Of a stretch of 32,269 nt of DNA, positions 15,409-22,814 are shown piece after piece. Location: positions 1 through 32,269 of the forward strand of contig BJFQ01000014.1 in NCBI GenBank assembly GCA_014189895.1. Direction: 5' to 3'. This DNA is from Acidobacteriota bacterium (GTDB lineage Bacteria; Acidobacteriota; Holophagae; Holophagales; Holophagaceae). The number at the start of each line of letters is the position of its first letter. Positions within the stretch are counted from its first letter, which is position 1. Position numbers and translations under genes: made by a program. The notes under the pieces were generated by a model. It had not been told where the DNA came from, did no database searches, and was given only the letters and a program-made list of their open reading frames with translations.

Positions 15409-16616
15409 GTTCACCTAAAGTACTGTTGGCATTCTCAGGTGGATTAGACACCACTTTTTGCTTAGTGTATCTCAAGGAGCAAGGTTATGAAGTTCATACC
15501 GCAACGGTGGACACTGGAGGATTCTCTTCTGAAGAAATTAAGCGCATCCAAGATTTGTCTCATTCTCTGGGTGCCAGTTCTCACACGCTAATCAACGGAA
15601 AACAAGACCTTTTCGAGCATTACTTAAAGTTTCTTATTTACGGCAATGTGCTTCGTGGCCAAGTCTATCCACTCTCTGTTTCTGCTGAACGTGTATGTCA
15701 AGCTCGCTGTCTCATCACCCTTGCTAAAAAACTTGAAGTGGGGGCTCTCGCCCATGGATCAACAGGATCGGGTAACGATCAAGTTCGGTTTGATGTAGCA
15801 TTCAGGACCCTGTATCCAGAAGCAAAAATTCTGACTCCCATTAGAGATCTTTCCCTCACTCGGGAAGAGGAAGTCTCCTACTTAGCTGAACGCAAGATCC
15901 ATGTTCCAACTAAGACAGGGTTTTATTCAATCAATGAGGGTATGTGGGGAACCAGTATCGGAGGGAAAGAAACGTTGTCGTCATGGGATTTTCTTCCCGA
16001 AAGCGCTTTTCCCAAGGGTTCTATTTCAAGACAACAAGCCACGCAGGAACTTCATCTTACTTTTGAAAAAGGGATACCCACTCGAGTCAATGACCAAGCC
16101 ATGGATCCCGTTGATTTGATAGAAACTTTAAATGTTCTAGGATCTTCTTTGGGACTAGGTCGTGGGACACATCTGGGAGAAACAATTTTAGGGATAAAGG
16201 GTCGTATCAGTTTTGAAGCACCGGCAGCTCATCTTCTTATCGCGGCACATCGTGAACTTGAAAAACTCGTCCTGAGTGGAAAACAACTTTTCTGGAAGGA
16301 GACTTTGGGGAATCTCTATGGCTCCTTACTCCATGAGGGACATTTTTTAGACCCTCTCAGCCGCGATCTGGAGGCCTTTTTAAGTCATAGCCAAGAACGG
16401 GTCAGCGGTGAAGTTCGATTGAGAATTGAGCCGCTAACTTTTATGGTTTTAGGTTGTCAGTCGCCCTTTTCACTTATGAACTCTAAGCTTGCAAAATATG
16501 GCGAAAGCAACGCTCTTTGGTCGAACATAGATGCTTTAGGATTTACCAAGATCTTTGGGATTTCTCAACAACTACACCATCATGCAGACCCCAAAAATAA
16601 ACAGGGGTCTGCATGA
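15405..16616 (+). CDS. argG: argininosuccinate synthase
   Basis: ATP-dependent condensation of citrulline with aspartate to argininosuccinate. The 403 residues start with the PP-loop FSGGLDTTFC (10-19) of N-type ATP pyrophosphatases. HGSTGSGNDQVRFD in the middle is the citrulline/aspartate-binding stretch, and GMWGTSIGGKE resembles the usual NLWGRSIEGG-type segment. It is of the somewhat shortened, divergent form seen in Bacteroidetes-like arginine clusters. It overlaps argH and the following P-loop gene by 4 bases each. Confidence 0.93.
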   Translation: MSSPKVLLAFSGGLDTTFCLVYLKEQGYEVHTATVDTGGFSSEEIKRIQDLSHSLGASSHTLINGKQDLFEHYLKFLIYGNVLRGQVYPLSVSAERVCQARCLITLAKKLEVGALAHGSTGSGNDQVRFDVAFRTLYPEAKILTPIRDLSLTREEEVSYLAERKIHVPTKTGFYSINEGMWGTSIGGKETLSSWDFLPESAFPKGSISRQQATQELHLTFEKGIPTRVNDQAMDPVDLIETLNVLGSSLGLGRGTHLGETILGIKGRISFEAPAAHLLIAAHRELEKLVLSGKQLFWKETLGNLYGSLLHEGHFLDPLSRDLEAFLSHSQERVSGEVRLRIEPLTFMVLGCQSPFSLMNSKLAKYGESNALWSNIDALGFTKIFGISQQLHHHADPKNKQGSA

Positions 16617-17665
16617 GAATTCACGTCGATAAGATTGGCTCAGTCACGCGCAATTTGCAGCTTGGTCGCTCCCTCACTCTTTCGGATCAGTTCTTAGTAG
16701 AGCCTGGTTCTGTCGTAGCCTGTCGAGTTCATGGAGAGAAATCAACCTACAATCAACTCGAAGATCCTTATGGTCGGCTCATAACCCTTCATCAAAGCGA
16801 TCTCGTTGTGGGCGCTTTGGGCCATCGCAACGCACTCCATGGATATGAAGGTGTGATGCCAACCCAGCTGAAGGTGGGTGACACCCTACATATGTTGAAT
16901 ATGGGGGGCGTGATGGGGCTCTGCCAATCACACAACCCGGATGTGGGGGCACCTTTCCGGCTCGAAGTACTGGGGCAAGTGATGCTATTTCCTGAATTTC
17001 AATCTCGCATAGGCCAACCGGCGCACATTTCGATGGGTGCGCTCCAGCGGCGGGATTCATCCGTGCATTGTCCCGTGGTTTATATCGCAGGAACCTGTAT
17101 GAATGCCGGAAAGACCGCAGCTTGCTGTGCCATTATTAAAAATTTTTCTCAACGAGGCCTCAAAATAGGGGGTGTTAAACTCACGGGAGTTTCTCTGCAG
17201 CGAGATATTTTGAGCATGCGCGACTACGGGGCATCTGAGATTTTAGATTTTACCGATGCCGGCATTGTGTGCACTTCAAAAGAAACGGCGGCTTCAACCG
17301 CTAAGACCTTATTAACAGCGATGTCCGAGATGGAAGTCGATCTCATCGTAGCCGAAACGGGTGATGGCATTTTGGGAGAATACGGTGTTCAATCTATCCT
17401 GAGCGATCCTGATCTTAATCAATTAAGTACGGCCTTTATTCTTTGCGCTAATGATCCCGTGGGAGCCTTGGGGGGCGTGGAAACGCTACAAAAGCAATTT
17501 GGTATTAAGGTCAATATCATAGCGGGTCCCGTAACGGATAATCGGGTTGGAGAGCGATTCATAGAGTCCCTAGGGCTACCGGCTCGCAATGCGCGGAGCA
17601 ATCCTAAAGCGCTCGGCGATCTTACCTTTGATATTTGTTATCCCACCGCTAGGGTGGCTTCATGA
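16613..17665 (+). CDS. BioD/DUF1611-like P-loop protein of unknown function inside the arginine operon
   Basis: Family not recognised with certainty. The 350 residues fall into two parts. Residues 1-150 look beta-rich, with VVGALGHRNALHGYEGVMP, DTLHMLNMGGVMGLC and LEVLGQVM. Residues 154-345 form a P-loop domain with GTCMNAGKT (160-168), the same G-T-x5-GKT spacing as dethiobiotin synthetase (GTDTEVGKT) and close to the GTDCSVGK of DUF1611 proteins. RGLKIGGVKLTG, a Walker-B-like DLIVAETGDG (243-252) and AFILCAND follow as in those folds. DUF1611 includes DgcN, a glutamate N-acetyltransferase. As the operon lacks a glutamate acylating enzyme, this protein may supply it. Alternatives are an ATP-dependent ligase or a regulator. 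It overlaps argG and argC by 4 bases each, tying it to arginine synthesis. Confidence 0.8.
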   Translation: MRIHVDKIGSVTRNLQLGRSLTLSDQFLVEPGSVVACRVHGEKSTYNQLEDPYGRLITLHQSDLVVGALGHRNALHGYEGVMPTQLKVGDTLHMLNMGGVMGLCQSHNPDVGAPFRLEVLGQVMLFPEFQSRIGQPAHISMGALQRRDSSVHCPVVYIAGTCMNAGKTAACCAIIKNFSQRGLKIGGVKLTGVSLQRDILSMRDYGASEILDFTDAGIVCTSKETAASTAKTLLTAMSEMEVDLIVAETGDGILGEYGVQSILSDPDLNQLSTAFILCANDPVGALGGVETLQKQFGIKVNIIAGPVTDNRVGERFIESLGLPARNARSNPKALGDLTFDICYPTARVAS

Positions 17666-18651
17666 AAGCCATCATTCTTGGGGCTTCGGGTTACGGTGGG
17701 GGTGAACTCTTTCGTTGGCTCACTCAACACCCCAGCATTGAATCTACCGAAGGTACGTCCCGTGCCAATGCGGGAAAACTAGTATCATCGGTTCATCCAA
17801 ACCTCTTAGGGCTTGTCGATCAAGTGTTTTCAGAAGAGATTGATTGGACTCAATACGTTCATGAAAAAGAATTAGTGATCTTTGCAAGCATGCCTCATGG
17901 AGAATTCAAAAATCAGTACCCTACCTTGGAAGATGAGTGGAAAAGACTAGGGTTATCTGAGCGTATTTTTTTAATCGATTTATCACATGACTTCAGGATT
18001 GATCCGAGTTTCACGTATGGGCTTTCAGAAATTAATGCGGGACACATTAAAGGTTCTCGTCGTATTTCAAATCCTGGCTGCTTTGCTACCGCTCTCCAAT
18101 TAGGGATGCTGCCGCTAGCACCTTATCGCCCTGAACATATTTTCGTGAGCGCTGTGACGGGATCCAGTGGCTCTGGATCTTCAGTAAGTTCCACAACACA
18201 CCACCCCACGCGATCGAACGATTTTAGGGCTTACAAAATGCTTTCACATCAACACGAAGAAGAAGTTCTCCACAGTTGTGCTGAAAAAGGTTGGAGGCCT
18301 ACTTTGTCATTTGTCCCCCAATCCTCTTCATTGGTGCGAGGCATTTTTGCTACCATCCAGCTCACTCAAAACAAATCCATGAGAGGCTTGGACCTCCCAG
18401 GGATCTTTAAGGATTTTTATAGGGATAAATTCTTCATACGATGGACGGAAGGAACGCCCCGTATTCTCAGCACTGTGGGGTCTAATTTTGCGGACCTCCA
18501 CGTCATCACCCAAAACGATAAGGTACTGATTATGGTGGCTCTTGATAATCTAGGGAAAGGCATGGCTTCCCAAGCTATTCAGAACATGAATCTTGCCTTG
18601 GGGTTACCCGAGTGGACGGGTCTTCGCCAAGCTGGGCCCTACCCTCTTTAA
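17662..18651 (+). CDS. argC: N-acyl-gamma-glutamyl-phosphate reductase (ArgC)
   Basis: NADPH-dependent reductase that turns N-acylglutamyl-5-phosphate into the semialdehyde. The 329 residues begin with the Rossmann motif ILGASGYGGGE (5-15). NPGCFATA holds the catalytic Cys140, and SHQHEEE (195-201) holds the catalytic-base histidine. VTGSSGSGSSVSSTTHHP and FVPQSSSLVRGIFAT also fit the family. It is the last gene of the tightly overlapping arginine run, 4 bases into the P-loop gene; the next gene begins 20 bases later. Confidence 0.95.
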   Translation: MKAIILGASGYGGGELFRWLTQHPSIESTEGTSRANAGKLVSSVHPNLLGLVDQVFSEEIDWTQYVHEKELVIFASMPHGEFKNQYPTLEDEWKRLGLSERIFLIDLSHDFRIDPSFTYGLSEINAGHIKGSRRISNPGCFATALQLGMLPLAPYRPEHIFVSAVTGSSGSGSSVSSTTHHPTRSNDFRAYKMLSHQHEEEVLHSCAEKGWRPTLSFVPQSSSLVRGIFATIQLTQNKSMRGLDLPGIFKDFYRDKFFIRWTEGTPRILSTVGSNFADLHVITQNDKVLIMVALDNLGKGMASQAIQNMNLALGLPEWTGLRQAGPYPL

Positions 18652-18671
18652 TTATTTTATTTGGAGACATC

Positions 18672-20039
18672 ATGGACGCACAGTTATTAACGCGACAAGC
18701 TCTTAAGGCTTTTGCAGAATCTCAAAGAACTACTTTTGAAAAAGAGCTGAAGACCTTGGTAGAAATCCCTAGCATTAGTGCAGACCCCACAAAAGCTCAA
18801 GATATTCAGCGATGCGCTAAGGCCGCCAAGAGCCTATTTGAGCGCTATGGAGGCCATGCTGAAATCTTAGATACCCCTGGAAATCCTCTAATCCATGGAT
18901 GGTTCAGTCAAGACTTTGATAAAACCATAACGGTATATAACCATATGGACGTGCAACCTGCGAATGAGCCTGAATGGACCGCCGAGCCCTTTGAATTTAC
19001 GATCCAAGGAGATACCTACCGGGGTCGAGGAAGTACGGATGATAAAGGCCCCGCTTTGAGTGCTTTTTTTGGAGCCGTCGCAGCCCATCAAGCCGGTGTT
19101 CCCATTAATATGCATTTCTTATGGGAGCTTGAAGAAGAAATTGGTTCACCTAATTTTGAAGAAGGCCTGAAGAAGCACAAGGATAAATTAAGAACTGACG
19201 CCATCGTGGTGAGTGATACCGTTTGGATTACCCGAGGTAAGCCCAGCACGCCTGCTGGTTTGCGTGGTCTGAAAGGATTTCGTCTGACCCTAGAAACAGC
19301 TGATCATGACCTTCACAGTGGAGTAGTGGGAGGGGCAGCTCGTAACCCTCTGAGTGAACTAATCACCCTAGTAGGGCAAATGGTCGATGGAAACACGGGG
19401 CGCATTTTGATCCCAGATTTTTATGATGAGGTTATACCTCCCTCCGCTGAGGAATTAGAAGGATGGCGAGTGAGTGGGTTTACGACTGAAACATTTATGA
19501 AAGACCATCAGCTCAAAGGTGTTCGAACCCAAGATCCAGTTGAAATTCTGACTCGTGTTTGGGGAATGCCCACCATGGAAGTACATGGAGTAGTTGGAGG
19601 CTATACGGGTCCTGGCATCAAGAGCGCCGTGGCTCCTAGAGCAGAAATCAAACTCTCCTGCCGCCTGGTCCCAGCCATGAACGAAGCCTCCACTATGGCC
19701 AGAATTAAATCTTTTGTAAAATCGAAAAATCCTGACGTTATCATCCACGAGGAACACGGACTAGCGCCCTTCAAAGGACACGTCACAGGTCCTTACGCAC
19801 AAGCGATTCGCGAAGCTTATCAATTTGCTTTTGGGGAGACCTGTGTCTTTACGCGAGAGGGTGGAAGTATTGGCGCCGTAAAAACCATGGAAGATATTCT
19901 CGGCTCAGAAGTCTATTTTCTCGGACTCTCTTTGCCCAGCCACGGCTACCATGCCCCCAATGAAAATTATGATTGGGAGCAAGCGGGCGGAGGTATGGCT
20001 GCCTTTGCGCACTACTTCGAAACCGTTTCTAAAATGTAG
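18672..20039 (+). CDS. M20-family dipeptidase/carboxypeptidase (CNDP-like)
   Basis: 455-residue zinc peptidase of the carnosine-dipeptidase-like branch of M20. The start MDAQLLTRQALKAF follows GGAGA (18663-18667) by 4 bases; an upstream in-frame start would overlap argC. Metal and catalytic residues: H91-M-D93, D124 in GSTDDKGP, E154/E155 in WELEEEIGS, D182 in VVSDT, and a C-terminal His in SLPSHGYHAPNE. TADHDLHSGVVGGAARNP marks the dimerisation lid. Its place 20 bases after argC suggests read-through from the arginine operon. Amino acid salvage from peptides is likely; a role in deacylating succinylated intermediates is possible, but this subfamily usually cleaves dipeptides. Confidence 0.85.
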   Translation: MDAQLLTRQALKAFAESQRTTFEKELKTLVEIPSISADPTKAQDIQRCAKAAKSLFERYGGHAEILDTPGNPLIHGWFSQDFDKTITVYNHMDVQPANEPEWTAEPFEFTIQGDTYRGRGSTDDKGPALSAFFGAVAAHQAGVPINMHFLWELEEEIGSPNFEEGLKKHKDKLRTDAIVVSDTVWITRGKPSTPAGLRGLKGFRLTLETADHDLHSGVVGGAARNPLSELITLVGQMVDGNTGRILIPDFYDEVIPPSAEELEGWRVSGFTTETFMKDHQLKGVRTQDPVEILTRVWGMPTMEVHGVVGGYTGPGIKSAVAPRAEIKLSCRLVPAMNEASTMARIKSFVKSKNPDVIIHEEHGLAPFKGHVTGPYAQAIREAYQFAFGETCVFTREGGSIGAVKTMEDILGSEVYFLGLSLPSHGYHAPNENYDWEQAGGGMAAFAHYFETVSKM

Positions 20040-20059
20040 ATCCTGATAAAGGCTGAAGC

Positions 20060-21994
20060 GTGTCTGATCTCGAGAGCCTATCCTCAGAATCGCGTCATTT
20101 TCATCCTCCTGAGGCCTTTAAGCATGCCTCAAATCTTCAAGGCCAATCACACGCCCTCCTTCTTGAACAATTTAAAGGAAATCGATTAGAAACGTGGGGG
20201 CGCCTTGCTCGAGAAGAACTCATTTGGGATACGTCTTTTCAAACGGTTTACAGTGGGACTTTTGAACATCCTCGTTGGTTCGAGGATGGTTATCTCAATG
20301 CATCCGTCCAGTGTTTAGATCGATGGATTGGTACCCCAACGGCCCACAAAACCGCTCTACTCTTCGAAGGAGAGCCGGGCGACGAGAAAAGCCTGACCTA
20401 CCAAGACCTTTTTACGCAAGTTACCCAAATGACAGCCGCTCTTCGTGGCTTAGGCATTCAAAGGGGAGACCGGGTTGCTATTTATCTACCCCTGATCCCC
20501 GAGATGGTCATTGCTGTTTTAGCTTGTGCACGTGTGGGTGCGACACATTCTGTGGTCTTCGCAGGATTTTCTGCTGAATCGCTCTCGAGCCGAATCAATG
20601 ACGCAGGCGCACGTCTTCTCATTACGGCGGATGGCGGATGGCGCAAAGGAGAGGCACTTCCCCTGAAAAATATCTCAGATCAAGCTGTAGCACAATCGCC
20701 AACGATCGAGAAAGTTTTAGTCGTTCGACGAACTGGACAAGCAGTCACTATGGATTCCCAGCGGGATCTTTGGTGGTCGGATCTCTTAAATAATGCAGAT
20801 GTTTCTAGGGGCTATCCGGAAAGTGTCTGCGCAGAGCATCCTCTATTTTTACTCTACACATCAGGATCAACCGGAAAACCTAAGGGGATACAACATGGGA
20901 CAGCCGGTTATCTTTTATGGTCCAAGCTAACCACTCGGTGGGTTCTTGATTTAAAACCCGGAGATATCTATTGGTGCACGGCGGATGTCGGTTGGATTAC
21001 AGGCCACAGTTATGTTATCTATGGACCCCTTCAAGAAGGCGGAACTGTTTTTATCTATGAAGGCAATCCAGTTCACCCTAAGCCGGATCGTTTTTGGTCC
21101 CTGATCGAAAAATATCGGATCTCCATTTTTTATACTGCGCCAACGGCTATTAGGACCTTCATTCGGTTAGGTACAGAATACTTGAAGAAGCATGATCTTT
21201 CCTCGCTGAGGCTTTTGGGCTCCGTAGGCGAACCGATTAATCCTGAGGCTTGGCTTTGGTATCACCAACAAGTCGGAGGAGAGAGATGCCCTATTGTTGA
21301 CACTTGGTGGCAAACCGAAACAGGTGGCATGATGATTGCTCCGATACCCGGAGTTCATACAACGATTCCAGGAAGTGCAGTTCGGCCCCTACCCGGAATC
21401 GAGATTGATATTCAAGACCGAGAAGGGCGCTCGCAAGACTCTGGATTTCTAGTCATCACGTCGAGTTGGCCCTCTCAACTGAGAGGTATCTGGGGTGATC
21501 CCGAGCGGTATCAGAAAACATATCACGGCGAAATTAAGAGTGTTTATTTTTCAGGCGATGGTGCCCGTCGTGATAGCGAAGGCAATATTTGGTTAATGGG
21601 CCGAGTAGATGATGTCCTCAATGTATCGGGGCATCGCTTAGGAACAGCCGAAATCGAAAGTGCTCTTGTAGCCCATCCCTGTGTAGCGGAGGCAGCTGTC
21701 GTGGGACGACCCGATGAGATCAAAGGTGAAGGTATTGTTGCTTTCGTGACCCTCAAATCAGGGGTCACTGTTACCTCAGAAGATTTAAAAACTCACGTCA
21801 CGCGCGAAATTGGGGCTTTGGCTCGGCCGGACGAGATCCGGTTTGCTGAGGGACTTCCTAAAACACGGAGTGGAAAGATTATGCGTCGCTTGCTGAGAGA
21901 TTTAGCCCGAGGAGAAAACTCGAATCAAGACACAAGCACTCTTGAAGACCTTAAGGTCATTGAGAAGTTGCGAAATGATAGTACAGAGGAATAA
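20060..21994 (+). CDS. acs: acetyl-CoA synthetase (AMP-forming)
   Basis: Activates acetate to acetyl-CoA through acetyl-AMP. The 644 residues begin at a GTG (20060) preceded by AAAGG with 7 bases spacing. The N-terminal ACAS domain is followed by VGATHSVVFAGFSAESLSSRI, the adenylate loop YTSGSTGKPKG (about 266-276), DVGWITGHSY, VDTWWQTETGG and the hinge/A8 segment GRVDDVLNVSGHRLGTAEIE. The C-terminal PKTRSGKIMRRLLR carries K606, the lysine commonly acetylated by Pat-type enzymes. It follows the M20 gene by 20 bases and ends 2 bases before the stop of the opposing punA. Confidence 0.95.
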   Translation: MSDLESLSSESRHFHPPEAFKHASNLQGQSHALLLEQFKGNRLETWGRLAREELIWDTSFQTVYSGTFEHPRWFEDGYLNASVQCLDRWIGTPTAHKTALLFEGEPGDEKSLTYQDLFTQVTQMTAALRGLGIQRGDRVAIYLPLIPEMVIAVLACARVGATHSVVFAGFSAESLSSRINDAGARLLITADGGWRKGEALPLKNISDQAVAQSPTIEKVLVVRRTGQAVTMDSQRDLWWSDLLNNADVSRGYPESVCAEHPLFLLYTSGSTGKPKGIQHGTAGYLLWSKLTTRWVLDLKPGDIYWCTADVGWITGHSYVIYGPLQEGGTVFIYEGNPVHPKPDRFWSLIEKYRISIFYTAPTAIRTFIRLGTEYLKKHDLSSLRLLGSVGEPINPEAWLWYHQQVGGERCPIVDTWWQTETGGMMIAPIPGVHTTIPGSAVRPLPGIEIDIQDREGRSQDSGFLVITSSWPSQLRGIWGDPERYQKTYHGEIKSVYFSGDGARRDSEGNIWLMGRVDDVLNVSGHRLGTAEIESALVAHPCVAEAAVVGRPDEIKGEGIVAFVTLKSGVTVTSEDLKTHVTREIGALARPDEIRFAEGLPKTRSGKIMRRLLRDLARGENSNQDTSTLEDLKVIEKLRNDSTEE

Positions 21995-21996
21995 TC

Positions 21997-22809
21997 TTAA
22001 AGAACCAAGTCTTTTATAAATTGGCGAACGACATCCTCAAAATCCTTGGCCGACTTTTGTCCCGCCGCTAAAACTTCGTGATGATCTAGGGGAATGGGTA
22101 GCATCCCTGAACCCATATTACATAAACAACTTATACCTGCGACTTTCAAGCCGGCGTGACCTGCCGCAATGACTTCTGGAACTGTGCTCATACCAACCGC
22201 ATCAGCACCCATAGTCCTAAAAGCTCTTATTTCTGCAGGTGTTTCATAAGAGGGGCCCAATACTCCGATGTAAACACCTTCTTGAATTTTTTTTCCAACC
22301 TTTAACGCAGCAGATTGTATTTGTTTCCGCAATTCAGGGTCATAAACATTAGACATGTCTGGAAATCGTGGGCCCACTGAATTGTTAGGACCCATTAAAG
22401 GGTTCGTGCCAGTGAAGTTGATATGATCTTTGATGATCATCAATTCGCCAACTTGGTAAGTTGGATTAATCGCCCCCGCGGCATTGGTATGAAGCACCAT
22501 TTGGATGCCCAGTGAAGCATATAAATACATGGGGGCCGTAACAATTGACATCGGATGACCCTCGTAATAATGAAAACGACCCGATTGTAAAACTATTTTT
22601 TTACCTTCGAGTTCACAAAATATCATTTCACCGGTGTGGCCTTCAACGGTTTGCTCAGGAAATCCTGGAAGCTCACTGAACCTAATTAAAACTCCTTGCT
22701 GGGCTTCTATGCTCTTCATAAGCGAACCCAAACCTGAGCCTAATACGATTGCGGCCTGGGGTATGAAAGGTATTCGCTTCGAGAGGGCTTGTGAAGCTGC
22801 ATGTAGCAT
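21997..22809 (-). CDS. punA: purine nucleoside phosphorylase, trimeric type (PunA/PNP)
   Basis: Phosphorolyses inosine and guanosine to base and ribose-1-phosphate in purine salvage. The 270 residues carry the family motifs: GSGLG (24-28, phosphate), GRFHYYEGH (77-85), TNAAGAIN (108-115), MGPNNSVGPRFPDMSNVYD, and GPSYETPAEIRAFRTMGADAVGMSTVPE (185-212) with E189 and M207 at the base site. The usual TNxAAG asparagine loop reads CNMGSG (230-235). The start lies 5 bases after the lipoprotein stop, so it is probably expressed from the upstream minus-strand genes; no strong Shine-Dalgarno sequence is visible. Confidence 0.93.
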   Translation of the reverse strand: MLHAASQALSKRIPFIPQAAIVLGSGLGSLMKSIEAQQGVLIRFSELPGFPEQTVEGHTGEMIFCELEGKKIVLQSGRFHYYEGHPMSIVTAPMYLYASLGIQMVLHTNAAGAINPTYQVGELMIIKDHINFTGTNPLMGPNNSVGPRFPDMSNVYDPELRKQIQSAALKVGKKIQEGVYIGVLGPSYETPAEIRAFRTMGADAVGMSTVPEVIAAGHAGLKVAGISCLCNMGSGMLPIPLDHHEVLAAGQKSAKDFEDVVRQFIKDLVL

Positions 22810-22814
22810 GGAGA

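Noticed and set aside
16613-17665. Direct naming of the P-loop protein as DgcN or BioD
   Set aside because: Only the P-loop half resembles these families. The N-terminal half differs from DUF1611, and BioD is shorter and lacks such a domain. Kept as a distant relation only.
14053-18651. Search for argJ or argA hidden in the operon
   Set aside because: No ArgJ autocleavage-type sequence or GNAT motif was seen in any gene of the run.
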